Of a DNA stretch of 64,000 nt, positions 29,952 to 37,718 are shown piece after piece. The notes beneath the pieces were generated by a model that searched no databases, was not told the origin of the DNA, and was given only the letters and a program-made list of their open reading frames with translations. The DNA is from Streptomyces sp. P9-A4 (lineage in GTDB: Bacteria; Actinomycetota; Actinomycetes; Streptomycetales; Streptomycetaceae), in assembly GCF_036634195.1 (NCBI RefSeq), contig NZ_JAZIFY010000001.1, positions 2,304,501 through 2,368,500 on the forward strand, given 5' to 3'. The position numbers and the translations under genes are program-made. How positions within the stretch are numbered: position 1 is the first letter of the stretch; each line of letters begins with the position of its first letter.

Positions 29952-30884
29952 GTGGCAGCAGTACCGACACAGCGACGCCGACGGCCGGAACTGGCCGCGT
30001 TCCTGCGCAGCCGCCGGGCCCGGGTGACTCCGGAGGACGTCGGGATGCCGCCCGGACTCCGCCGCCGCACACCGGGGTTGCGCCGCGAGGAGGTCGCCCA
30101 CCTCTCCGGAGTCGGCGTGACCTGGTACACGTGGCTGGAGCAAGGGCGCCCGATCAACGCCTCCGCGCAGGTGCTCGACGCGGTCGCCCGCACCCTTCGC
30201 CTCGACCGCCCCGAGCGCGAGCACCTCTACCACCTGGCCGAGGTGCCGTACGCGCCCGAGAGGTCCGCCGGGGACGTCCAGGAGGTCAGTCCGGAGATCC
30301 AGGGCATCCTCGACGCCCTGGAGCCGCACCCGGCGGTGCTCTACAACGCGCGGTACGACGTGCTCGCGACCAACACCGTGTACGAGCGGCTCTTCTTCCA
30401 GGACGGACAGACCCCGGACACCGGCCCGTTCTCCATACGCAACGCGCTGTGGGCGCTGTTCGGCGTGCCCGGCCCCCTGTGCCCGGTGGTCGACCGGAAG
30501 CGGGAGTCGGCGCTGATGGTGGCGCGGCTGCGGGGCGCGTACGGGCGGCATGCGGGCGAGCCCGCCTGGGAGGAGCTCGTACGGGGTCTCGCGGAGGTCA
30601 GTCCGGAGTTCACCCGGCTGTGGCGCGGTGGTGACGTGGTCCCGCCGGGGACACGGGTGAAGGTCTTACGCCACGCGCGGGTGGGCGAGGTCCGGTTGAC
30701 CTCGGTCTCCCTCTCCGTGAACGGGATGCCGGAGTGCCGGATCGTGGCCTACACCCCCACCGACGAGGAGAGCCGCCGTGGGCTCGCATCCCTGCGCGAG
30801 GTGCCGGACCCACGCGAGGTGGCCGACCCACGCGAGGTGCCGGAACGACGAATCCCGCCCCCTGCTGGGGACGGGATTCGGTGA
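29952..30884 (+). CDS. XRE-type HTH regulator with MmyB-like ligand domain (TTA codon)
   Basis: A 310-residue regulator. The N-terminal HTH (LAAFLRSRRARVTPEDVG, GLRRREEVAHLSGVGVTWYTWLEQGR, at about 12-75) and the C-terminal MmyB-like domain (LEPHPAVLYNARYDVLATN, about 115-275) place it in the large actinobacterial family near antibiotic or primary-metabolism operons. Ligand unknown; fatty acids are suggested for the domain. The codon at 30666-30668 is TTA (residue 239), so translation should depend on bldA tRNA and thus on development. The last ~30 residues are an 18-bp-type repeat (PREV), and the 3' end contains the terminator of the convergent tRNA. Confidence 0.88.
   Translation: MAAVPTQRRRRPELAAFLRSRRARVTPEDVGMPPGLRRRTPGLRREEVAHLSGVGVTWYTWLEQGRPINASAQVLDAVARTLRLDRPEREHLYHLAEVPYAPERSAGDVQEVSPEIQGILDALEPHPAVLYNARYDVLATNTVYERLFFQDGQTPDTGPFSIRNALWALFGVPGPLCPVVDRKRESALMVARLRGAYGRHAGEPAWEELVRGLAEVSPEFTRLWRGGDVVPPGTRVKVLRHARVGEVRLTSVSLSVNGMPECRIVAYTPTDEESRRGLASLREVPDPREVADPREVPERRIPPPAGDGIR
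30666..30668 (+). other. In-frame TTA (bldA) codon in the HTH regulator
   Basis: Codon 239 of the 29952 gene, in the string GTC-TTA-CGC. TTA is decoded by the single bldA tRNA in Streptomyces. Confidence 0.9.
30849..30880 (-). terminator. Terminator of tRNA-Ala copy 2, inside the HTH gene
   Basis: CGAATCCCG (30849-30857) pairs with CGGGATTCG (30872-30880), and the inner CCCCC/GGGG extends it. It lies 8 bp beyond the tRNA 3' end and wholly within the last codons of the convergent HTH gene. Confidence 0.65.
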
Positions 30885-30887
30885 CTG

Positions 30888-30960
30888 TGGAGCTAAGGAG
30901 AATTGAACTCCTGACCTCCTGCATGCCATGCAGGCGCTCTACCAACTGAGCTATAGCCCC
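30888..30960 (-). tRNA. tRNA-Ala (anticodon GGC), copy 2
   Basis: Base-for-base identical to 28073-28145, with three identical 3' and one identical 5' flanking bases. The 3' end is only three bases from the stop of the convergent HTH regulator. A -10-like TAGAGT lies at 30997-31002 on the minus strand, about 37 bp upstream of the tRNA 5' end. No CCA encoded. Confidence 0.95.
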
Positions 30961-31010
30961 TCGTGTTCTTCGCGCTCTGCGCTGCGAACAAGAAGAACTC
31001 TAGCCTGTGA

Positions 31011-31042
31011 CCTGCCGGAAAGTGAAATCCGGGTCCGGCAGG
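31011..31042 (-). terminator. Hairpin downstream of the phosphatase gene
   Basis: CCTGCCGG (31011-31018) pairs with CCGGCAGG (31035-31042), 8 bp, between the phosphatase stop and tRNA-Ala copy 2. Confidence 0.5.
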
Positions 31043-31055
31043 CCGGTCTCGGGGC

Positions 31056-31709
31056 TCAGTCGTCGTCGCCGAGGACCGGTTCGGGCAGCGTGCCCGCGTT
31101 GTGCTCCATCAGACGCCAGCCGCGGGCACCCTCGCCCAGGACCGACCAACAGCAGTTCGAGAGGCCGCCCAGGCTCTCCCAGTGCTCGGCCTCCAGGCCC
31201 AGGAGCCGGCCGATGGTGGTGCGGATCGTGCCGCCGTGGCTGACCACGACGAGCGTGCCGTCCTCGGGGAGCTTGTCGGCGTGCCGCAGGACCACCGGGG
31301 CGGCCCGGTCGGCCACCTCGGTCTCCAGCTCGCCGCCGCCCCGGCGCACGGGCTCGCCGCGCTTCCAGGCGGCGTACTGCTCGCCGTACCGCCCCACGAT
31401 CTCCTCGTGGGTCAGCCCCTGCCACTCCCCCGCGTACGTCTCGCGCAGCGCGGAGTCGTGGTTGACGGTGTGGCCGGTGAGCGCGGCCAGCTCGGCGGCG
31501 GTGGCCGCCGCCCGCTTCAGGTCGGAGGCCACGATGGCGTCCGGCGTCAGCGCGGCGAGCAGCCGGGCGGCCCGGCGCGCCTGGGCGACGCCGGTCTCCG
31601 TCAGCTCGATGTCGGTCGAGCCCTGGAAGCGGCGCTCCAGGTTCCAGGAGGTCTGGCCATGGCGCCAGAGGACGATTCGGCGGCCAGTGCCGCCCTTGGT
31701 GGTGCTCAG
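31056..31709 (-). CDS. Histidine phosphatase family protein, CTG start
   Basis: A 217-residue phosphoglycerate-mutase-like phosphatase. Catalytic motif WRHGQT (His17) is near the N-terminus, GTLVVVSHGGTIR holds the second catalytic His, and SDLKRAAAT and ETYAGEWQGLTHEEI are typical. An in-frame TGA at 31716-31718 limits the N-terminus; the only plausible start before the catalytic RHG is CTG at 31709, which overlaps the rsfS stop in a CTGA arrangement, so translation is probably coupled. Substrate unknown; the position after nadD-rsfS is typical of Streptomyces. Confidence 0.9.
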   Translation of the reverse strand: MSTTKGGTGRRIVLWRHGQTSWNLERRFQGSTDIELTETGVAQARRAARLLAALTPDAIVASDLKRAAATAAELAALTGHTVNHDSALRETYAGEWQGLTHEEIVGRYGEQYAAWKRGEPVRRGGGELETEVADRAAPVVLRHADKLPEDGTLVVVSHGGTIRTTIGRLLGLEAEHWESLGGLSNCCWSVLGEGARGWRLMEHNAGTLPEPVLGDDD

Positions 31710-32173
31710 CTCAGCTCACCGTCCGGTCCGTCGGGCAGGCCGGCGGCGTGCGCGGAGAGGTCGACGCCGGTGAGCTCGGCGTGCTCGGCACCCTTGCCGC
31801 GGGTCTTCGCCGCGTCCTCGGGCAGCGGCAGCTCGGGGCAGTCCTTCCACAGCCGCTCCAGGGCGTAGAAGACCCGCTCCTCGCTGTGCTGGACGTGGAC
31901 GACGATGTCGACGTAGTCCAGCAGGATCCAGCGGGCGTCGCGGTCGCCTTCACGGCGGACCGGCTTGGCGCCGAGGTCCTTGTTCAGGCGCTCCTCGATC
32001 TCGTCGACGATCGACTTGACCTGGCGGTCGTTGGGCGCGGAGGCGAGCAGGAAGGCGTCGGTGATCGACAGCACATCGCTGACGTCGTACGCGATGATGT
32101 CGTGCGCGAGCCGGTCGGCGGCCGCCTGAGCGGCGGCGTTGACGAGTTCGATGGAACGATCCGTGGCGGTCAC
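31706..32173 (-). CDS. rsfS: Ribosomal silencing factor RsfS
   Basis: A 155-residue RsfS/Iojap protein that binds L14 and blocks subunit joining when nutrients are low. Core signatures: KSIVDEIEERL, RREGDRDARWILLDYVDIVVHVQ, and RVFYALERLWKD, with a C-terminal acidic extension. Length with the GTG start at 32173 fits; the frame extends upstream to 32239 without homology. The stop overlaps the CTG start of the phosphatase gene. Part of the nadD-LCP-rsfS-phosphatase operon. Confidence 0.95.
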   Translation of the reverse strand: MTATDRSIELVNAAAQAAADRLAHDIIAYDVSDVLSITDAFLLASAPNDRQVKSIVDEIEERLNKDLGAKPVRREGDRDARWILLDYVDIVVHVQHSEERVFYALERLWKDCPELPLPEDAAKTRGKGAEHAELTGVDLSAHAAGLPDGPDGELS

Positions 32174-32266
32174 AAGCAGGCTTTCGTCGGCGGTCCAGTA
32201 CCCCTCCAGGGTCTCACGGACCGCCGACGACACCGCCAACGTTTTCCGGGGCGCCCCACAGGGCCC

Positions 32267-34090
32267 CTACCGGGCCCCCTTGATCTCGTAGTCCTGGCCC
32301 AGGAGCACGGTCACCGCGGCCGCTCCCGAGGGCTTGCCCTTGGTGACCGATCCTGTCGGCAGACCCAGCGTCTTGGCCACCTCGACCGCCGTCGCCTTCT
32401 GGGCCTCGTCACCGTAGACGACCTGCGACTTCTCCTGGGTGGCCGTCTCCACGCCGCCCGTGAAGGCGTAGCCGCCGTTGATCAGGACGACCCGGGCCGC
32501 CTCGGTCGCGTTCTTGCCGGAGCCGTCCCGGACCGAGACCCGGGGCACGTCGTCGGCCTTGGGTGCGGTGACCTTGCCGCCCAGGATGTCCTTCACCACA
32601 CTGTCGGCGCCGCCCTCGGTCAGCGCGCCGTCCTGGCCCACCGGGAGCAGGGCCGTCTTGTACGCGCCGATCTTGGCGTGCTCGGCGAGCCTGGCCAGGG
32701 AGGCGGCCAGGTCCTTCTCGGGGAGCGAGGGGTCGAGGATCTGCTGGAGGGTCTGGACGGTGACCGTGGCGGCCTCGGGGTCGGAGGAGAACTTCCGCAG
32801 CACGCCGTACATGACCTGGCCGAAGCGCTGGAGCTGCTTGGCCTCGGCCTCTCCGGGCCCCCGGTAGGTCGCGTAGGCGACGGCGGCGCGGCCGTTCAGC
32901 GTCTGCTTCTCGCCCTTCCTGACCAGCGGCTCGGCGCCCTTCTTGGTGTCGGGCACGGCCGTGTCGGTGTCGACCTCGATGCCGCTGAGGGTCTCGACGA
33001 GGTTCTCCAGGTACGGGGTGTCCAGGCGCCAGGTACCGGTGATCGTGGTGCCGAGGAGGTTGTCGACCGCCTCCCGGGTGCCGCCCGAGCCGTCGGCCTC
33101 GACGGACTTGCCGAGCGTGGTCGCGGCGCCCTCGTCGTCGGCGACGAGGGCGGAGTTGGGGATGAGGACCGTGTTGCCCTGGCGGGTGGTCGCGTTGTTC
33201 ACGAGGAGGGCGGTGGAGGTGCCGCCGTTCTTGGTGTCGTGGAGGTGGACGACGATCATGTCGCGCTTCTGCGGACCGGTCGCGGTGGCGCCCCCCTTCT
33301 CCTCCGTGTCGGATGACCCGGGGAGCAGGCCGGCGGACCAGAGGTAGCCGACGCCGCCCACGACCGCGAGGACGAGGACGACGACCAGCGCGATGACCCG
33401 GTTGCGGCCCTTGCGCCGGGCCTCCTCGCGTCGCTCGGAACGGCTCTCGGTGAACTTGAGCCAGTCGATGACGTCCTCGGAGTCCTCGTCGGGCTCCTCG
33501 ATGAACGAGAACTGCTCGGTGCGGTAGTCCCGGTCCTCGCCGTCGGCCGGCCTCGCCGGGGCGGACCGCTCGGACGCGGGCCGCTGCCCGGGGACTCCTG
33601 CGGGGGCCGCGACGGAGGCGGCCGGCGGAGCCTGTACGGGGGCGGGCGCGGGCTCGGCCCGGGCGGCCCACTGCTGCCCCGTGTCCTGGGAGGGGTAGGC
33701 GTACCCCTGCTGCCCGTAGGGGTCGTACGGGTCGTACGAGGGCTGCTGCTGCGGCGCGGGCTGCTGCTGCGCGTAGGGGTCGTAGCCGTACGCCTGCTGG
33801 GGCTGCTGGGGCTGGTGGCCCTGCTGGGGCTGCTGAGGCTGGTGGCCCTGCTGGGGCTGCTGGGGCTGGTGGCCCTGCTGGGGCTGCTGGGGCTGGTGGC
33901 CCTGCTGGGGCTGATGCGCCTGCTGGCCCTGCTGCTGACCGCCGTACGGGTCGTAATGCTGCTGCCCGGGAGCCTGCTGTGGCTGCTGTGGCTGCTGTGG
34001 CTGCTGGTACACCGGCTGCCCGTACGCGTCGTAGCCGATGATCTGCGGCTGCGGATAGTACGGATCGTACGGATTCTGCTGATCGTTCAC
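32267..34090 (-). CDS. pdtA: LCP-type wall-polymer transferase, PdtA (SCO2578)-like, with Q/P/H repeats
   Basis: A 607-residue protein: a Tyr/Gln/Pro-rich cytoplasmic region (1-230), one membrane helix (231-251), a divergent LytR-CpsA-Psr domain (about 277-430) and a LytR_C domain (about 510-600). By gene order it corresponds to S. coelicolor SCO2578, which I recall being named PdtA, a polydiglycosylphosphate transferase needed for spore walls. Residues 64-99 are four exact copies of GHQPQQPQQ. The usual SIPRD catalytic arginine segment reads LIPNSAL here, so activity may be altered. GTG start; 19 bp after nadD. Confidence 0.75.
   Translation of the reverse strand: MNDQQNPYDPYYPQPQIIGYDAYGQPVYQQPQQPQQPQQAPGQQHYDPYGGQQQGQQAHQPQQGHQPQQPQQGHQPQQPQQGHQPQQPQQGHQPQQPQQAYGYDPYAQQQPAPQQQPSYDPYDPYGQQGYAYPSQDTGQQWAARAEPAPAPVQAPPAASVAAPAGVPGQRPASERSAPARPADGEDRDYRTEQFSFIEEPDEDSEDVIDWLKFTESRSERREEARRKGRNRVIALVVVLVLAVVGGVGYLWSAGLLPGSSDTEEKGGATATGPQKRDMIVVHLHDTKNGGTSTALLVNNATTRQGNTVLIPNSALVADDEGAATTLGKSVEADGSGGTREAVDNLLGTTITGTWRLDTPYLENLVETLSGIEVDTDTAVPDTKKGAEPLVRKGEKQTLNGRAAVAYATYRGPGEAEAKQLQRFGQVMYGVLRKFSSDPEAATVTVQTLQQILDPSLPEKDLAASLARLAEHAKIGAYKTALLPVGQDGALTEGGADSVVKDILGGKVTAPKADDVPRVSVRDGSGKNATEAARVVLINGGYAFTGGVETATQEKSQVVYGDEAQKATAVEVAKTLGLPTGSVTKGKPSGAAAVTVLLGQDYEIKGAR
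33794..33901 (-). repeat. Four 27-bp repeats encoding GHQPQQPQQ
   Basis: Four tandem 27-bp units (residues 64-99 of the LCP protein), preceded by a partial unit (AHQPQQ). The DNA copies look nearly identical, so copy number may vary among strains. Confidence 0.9.
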
Positions 34091-34109
34091 CGGTGCCCCT
34101 CCCCGAAGC

Positions 34110-34730
34110 TCACTCGCCGCGGTACAGCTGGCGCTTGTCGATGTAGCGCACCACGCCGTCCGGGACCAGGTACCAGACGGGGTCGCCCTGCCTGACCCTC
34201 GCCCGGCAGTCGGTGGAGGAGATCGCCAGCGCGGGAATCTCGACCAGCGAGACCCCGCCCTTGGGCAGTCCGTCGTCGGTGAGGTCGTGGCCCGGCCGGG
34301 TGACGCCGATGAAATGGGCGAGCGAGAAGAGCTCCTCGGCGTCGCGCCAGGTGAGGATCTGCGACAGCGCGTCGGCCCCGGTGATGAAGAAGAGGTCCGA
34401 GTCGCTGTTGAGGGAGTGCAGGTCCCGCAGGGTGTCGATGGTGTACGTGGCGCCGCCGCGGTCGATGTCGATCCGGCTGACCGAGAACTGCGGGTTGGAC
34501 GCGGTGGCGATCACCGTCATCAGGTAACGGTCCTCGGCCGCCGACACGGCCTTGTCGTTCTTCTGCCACGGCTCCCCGGTCGGCACGAACACCACCTCGT
34601 CGAGGTGGAACAGGGCGGCGACCTCACTGGCCGCCACCAGGTGTCCGTGGTGGATCGGGTCGAACGTTCCGCCCATCACGCCGAGTCGGCGCTTCCCACG
34701 CCCGCCAGTAGGCAATTCCTGCTCTCCCAT
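34110..34730 (-). CDS. nadD: Nicotinate-nucleotide adenylyltransferase
   Basis: A 206-residue nucleotidyltransferase that converts nicotinate mononucleotide and ATP to deamido-NAD. The (H/T)xGH motif is [13 protein letters not shown]; the [10 protein letters not shown] segment is the conserved ISSTxxR motif. Normal length. The start is the ATG at 34730 (GEQELPTGG); an ATG seven codons upstream at 34751 is possible. First gene of the nadD-LCP-rsfS-phosphatase operon. Cytoplasmic. Confidence 0.95.
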   Translation of the reverse strand: MGEQELPTGGRGKRRLGVMGGTFDPIHHGHLVAASEVAALFHLDEVVFVPTGEPWQKNDKAVSAAEDRYLMTVIATASNPQFSVSRIDIDRGGATYTIDTLRDLHSLNSDSDLFFITGADALSQILTWRDAEELFSLAHFIGVTRPGHDLTDDGLPKGGVSLVEIPALAISSTDCRARVRQGDPVWYLVPDGVVRYIDKRQLYRGE

Positions 34731-34781
34731 GCGTGCAGAGCCTACTGGCACGGCAGCGGACGCCGGATCAGGGTCGCCGGT

Positions 34782-34946
34782 TCAGCGGTCGCGGTTGAAG
34801 CGGGTGGTGATCCACAGCAGCAGGAGCAGGGCACCGAAGGCACCGAAACCGGTGAGGTAGGGGCTGAGGCTTTCGTGGTTGCCGCCGCCGTGCTCGGCGC
34901 CCTCGGCGAGAGAGACCAGGTTGGCGGCGGTGCTGTGGAGGCTCAT
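34782..34946 (-). CDS. Small membrane protein, 54 aa
   Basis: A 54-residue protein beginning SLHSTAANLVSLAEGAEHG, with one hydrophobic segment (LTGFGAFGALLLLLWITTRF, about 31-50) and a basic NRDR end, so the C-terminus is cytoplasmic. No family name recognised. ATG at 34946. It lies just upstream of nadD and just downstream of another small single-pass protein, both of unknown role. Confidence 0.6.
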   Translation of the reverse strand: MSLHSTAANLVSLAEGAEHGGGNHESLSPYLTGFGAFGALLLLLWITTRFNRDR

Positions 34947-35029
34947 CTTCGACAGACCTATCGATCGGGGATGGGAGCGGAGACTTCGCGAACATCGTAT
35001 GCGGGCCGCCCGGACGGGCTCACGCCGAC

Positions 35030-35239
35030 TCAGGCGTTCGCGTCGCGCTCCGTGTTGCCGGTGGTCCCGGTGTCGTCGGTGACCTCGGTGTCGTCGCTGC
35101 GGTACCCGCGCAGGAGGAACCAGGCGAGCAGGGCGCCGCCCACGATCGAGACGAGCAGCACGATGCGGAGCGTGTTGCCCGGTCCCTGCTGTGCGGCGGC
35201 CGCGAGCAGGGCGGCTGCGGCGTCTGCGGTGTCCGGCAT
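35030..35239 (-). CDS. Small membrane protein, 69 aa
   Basis: A 69-residue protein: an Ala-rich helix at the N-terminus (TADAAAALLAAAAQQ), a membrane segment (IVLLVSIVGGALLAWFLL, about 26-43) and an acidic Thr/Asp-rich tail (DDTEVTDDTGTT). The ATG at 35239 has GAGGAG 12 bases upstream. Not recognised as a named family. Confidence 0.65.
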   Translation of the reverse strand: MPDTADAAAALLAAAAQQGPGNTLRIVLLVSIVGGALLAWFLLRGYRSDDTEVTDDTGTTGNTERDANA

Positions 35240-35275
35240 GTCGGTCGTGCTCCTCGGTCGTCCGTGGTGCCCGAG

Positions 35276-35284
35276 TTATCCACA
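35276..35284 (+). other. Single DnaA-box-like TTATCCACA
   Basis: A perfect match to the E. coli DnaA box, in the gap between the 69-residue gene and the M48 peptidase gene. Isolated, so its use is unknown. Confidence 0.4.
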
Positions 35285-35367
35285 GGCCCCGGCACACGGT
35301 AGCGCCAGCGCCTAGGGTGGGTTCAGTCAGGGGGACGAGCACCGACTCGTACGAACAGGGGGCATCC

Positions 35368-36492
35368 ATGACCGAGAACGACCAGGGGAACGTGCCGAGC
35401 AGGCAGCGGAAGCGGTTCCCCGGCATCTCCTCGCGGGCCTACGAGCATCCGGCCGACCGCTCGGCGCTGGTGGCGCTGCGCAAGCTCAGCGGCTTCGACA
35501 CGGTCTTCAAGGCGCTCAGCGGGCTGCTGCCCGAGCGCAGCCTGCGACTCCTCTTCCTCTCGGACTCCGTCCGGGTGAGCGACGCGCAGTTCAGCCATCT
35601 CAACGACATGCTGCGGGATGCCTGTTACATCCTGGACCTGGAGAAGGTCCCGCCGATGTACGTGACCCAGGACCCGAAGCCCAACGCGATGTGCATCGGC
35701 CTCGACGAGCCGATCATCGTCGTCACCACCGGTCTGGTGGAGCTCCTCGACGAGGAGGAGATGCGGGCGGTCGTCGGCCACGAGGTCGGGCACGCCCTCT
35801 CGGGGCACTCCGTGTACCGCACGGTGCTGCTCTTCCTCACGAGCCTGGCGCTCAAGATCGCCTGGATCCCGCTGGGGAACGTCGCGATCATGGCCATCGT
35901 GACGGCGCTGCGCGAGTGGTTCCGCAAGTCCGAGCTGTCCGCCGACCGGGCGGGCCTCCTCGTCGGGCAGGACGTGCAGTCCTCGATGCGCGGCCTGATG
36001 AAGCTCGCCGGAGGCAACCACCTCCACGAGATGAACGTGGACGCGTTCCTCGCCCAGGCCGACGAGTACGAGAAGTCCGGGGACCTGCGGGACTCGGTCC
36101 TGAAGATCCTCAACGTGCTGCCGCGCACGCACCCCTTCGCCACCGTCCGGGCGGCGGAGCTGAAGAAGTGGTCGGAGAGCCGCGACTTCCAGCGGATCAT
36201 GGACGGCCACTACCCGAAGCGCTCGGAGGACAAGGACACCTCCGTCACGGACTCCTTCCGCGAGTCGGCCGGGCACTACGCCGACACGGTGAGGACCAGC
36301 AAGGATCCGCTGATGAAGCTGGTCGGGGACATAGCGGGCGGCGCCGGTGACCTGGCGGGCGACCTGGGCGGACGGCTGCGCAACCGCTTCGGCGGCGGTG
36401 CTCAGGGCGGCCCCAAGCAGGCGGACGAGGGCGGACCGGCCGGCGATACCGAGGACGACGGCACCAAGGGCGACGGGGACGCCAAGAAGTAG
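35368..36492 (+). CDS. M48-family zinc metallopeptidase
   Basis: A 374-residue peptidase. The HExxH zinc motif is HEVGH in VVGHEVGHALSGHS, and KSELSADRAGLL contains the third zinc ligand Glu, as in HtpX/Ste24-like M48 enzymes. Hydrophobic helices around residues 145-200 suggest membrane association, though no signal peptide is present. The C-terminus is Gly/Asp/Lys rich. Start is the ATG at 35368. The DUF-type neighbours and conserved position (SCO2582-like) do not reveal its substrate. Confidence 0.88.
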   Translation: MTENDQGNVPSRQRKRFPGISSRAYEHPADRSALVALRKLSGFDTVFKALSGLLPERSLRLLFLSDSVRVSDAQFSHLNDMLRDACYILDLEKVPPMYVTQDPKPNAMCIGLDEPIIVVTTGLVELLDEEEMRAVVGHEVGHALSGHSVYRTVLLFLTSLALKIAWIPLGNVAIMAIVTALREWFRKSELSADRAGLLVGQDVQSSMRGLMKLAGGNHLHEMNVDAFLAQADEYEKSGDLRDSVLKILNVLPRTHPFATVRAAELKKWSESRDFQRIMDGHYPKRSEDKDTSVTDSFRESAGHYADTVRTSKDPLMKLVGDIAGGAGDLAGDLGGRLRNRFGGGAQGGPKQADEGGPAGDTEDDGTKGDGDAKK

Positions 36493-36496
36493 GGCC

Positions 36497-36538
36497 CGCG
36501 CGGCACCCCGGCTAGAGCGCGCGACACCCCGGCTAGAG
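36497..36538 (-). repeat. 21-bp tandem duplication spanning a stop codon
   Basis: Two copies of a 21-bp unit (36497-36517 and 36518-36538) differing at one base, each containing GGCTAGAG. The second holds the TAG stop of the SCO2583-like gene; the first repeats it just downstream. Confidence 0.85.
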
Positions 36539-37621
36539 CGAGGGCTGGGCGCTCGGGGCCAGGACTCCGCAGAGGGACGGGGCGGCGGGGCGGCCCGTGG
36601 CGTACGGGTCGGTGACCGTCGGTCCGTCGCCCGGCCCGGGGGGCCGCGCTCCCGCGAGGAGCGGCTTCAGGGCGCCGGTGGTGTCCGCGCCGCAGGCCTG
36701 GGGTCCCGCCTCGACGGTGCTGGTCAGCAGCTCGGCCCGGTGCATGCGCAGGTCGCCGCGGTCGAAGCGGAAGTGCACCACGCGGTGGACGGTGAAGAGG
36801 GACGCCGCCGCGACCGGCCCCGGGCCGTGGGCGGCCGGGCGCAGGGCGTAGGTGTACGTGTGGTCCGCGGTGACGTCCAGGGTGTCGGGACCGGTCTCCT
36901 CGAAGCGCAGGGTGCCCTGGACGCGCGTGGCGGGATCCGCGAGGACGACCTGCCGCGGGTCGAAGCGGACCAGCCAGGCGGCGAGGGCGTGCCGGCCGTC
37001 GTCCGCGGATGCCGCGACGCTCCGGTCGAACTGGTCCAGCTGGTCCGGGTCGAGCAGCAGCCGCGGGGGCCGCACGGTCGCCCCGGACAGGACATCGGGC
37101 TCCAGCGAGGAGGCCACGAGGTAGTCCTTGGCGATGCCGAGGGCCGCGCCGACCTGGCTCTCGGCGAAGTGGGTGGTGCTTCCGGGGACGGGCAGGACGA
37201 TGCCTGCGGCGCCCGTGCGGTAGTCGGCGGCCGGGCTGTGGTCGAAGAGCCGCTCGGGCACACCGCCCGCGACCGGGACCCGGGGGGCGAGCGCCACCAC
37301 GGTGGTCCGCAGCGGCTCGGCCCGCTGGTCGACGGGAGGCATGTACGGGTTGCGGACACCCAGGTAGATGGCGGTTCCGAAGGCGAGGAGGATCAGCATG
37401 ACCAGCATGAGGGCCTGGCGGGAGCCGCTTCTGCGCTCCCAGGCGGAGCGGCGGCTGCGGACGGCCTGTGCGTGCTCGCCCATCCGCTCGTTGGCGGAGA
37501 ACTCCTGGAGACGGGCAGCCTGGACGAACGCCTCGTCGAAGACGACGGATCGGTACTCGTCCTCACCACCGCCGGGGAACCCCTCGGGCGTCCCTTCAGG
37601 CGGGTCCTCGCGGCCTGCCAT
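36533..37621 (-). CDS. SCO2583-type membrane protein
   Basis: A 362-residue protein with a cytoplasmic N-terminus, a membrane helix (ALMLVMLILLAFGTAIYLGV, about 70-89) and a large outside domain containing beta-strand-like segments and a few Cys (QACGAD, SLCGVL). Its N-terminal motif EDEYRSVVFDEAFVQAARL is shared with the neighbouring SCO2584-type protein. By position it corresponds to S. coelicolor SCO2583. The function is unknown; the shared motif suggests a common partner in wall synthesis. ATG at 37621 with AAGG nearby. Confidence 0.7.
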   Translation of the reverse strand: MAGREDPPEGTPEGFPGGGEDEYRSVVFDEAFVQAARLQEFSANERMGEHAQAVRSRRSAWERRSGSRQALMLVMLILLAFGTAIYLGVRNPYMPPVDQRAEPLRTTVVALAPRVPVAGGVPERLFDHSPAADYRTGAAGIVLPVPGSTTHFAESQVGAALGIAKDYLVASSLEPDVLSGATVRPPRLLLDPDQLDQFDRSVAASADDGRHALAAWLVRFDPRQVVLADPATRVQGTLRFEETGPDTLDVTADHTYTYALRPAAHGPGPVAAASLFTVHRVVHFRFDRGDLRMHRAELLTSTVEAGPQACGADTTGALKPLLAGARPPGPGDGPTVTDPYATGRPAAPSLCGVLAPSAQPSL

Positions 37622-37718
37622 ACCTTCAGGGTAGGTCCGCGGGGGCTTCGGTAAACGCCCGGCTTCACGACAAGTTCGGAAGAATTCCCCCGTCGGGGTG
37701 TGCGGAGGTCACGGACCG

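Noticed and set aside
28073..30960. tRNA genes as phage or ICE attachment sites
   Set aside because: No integrase, excisionase or partial tRNA duplication nearby; both copies are complete.
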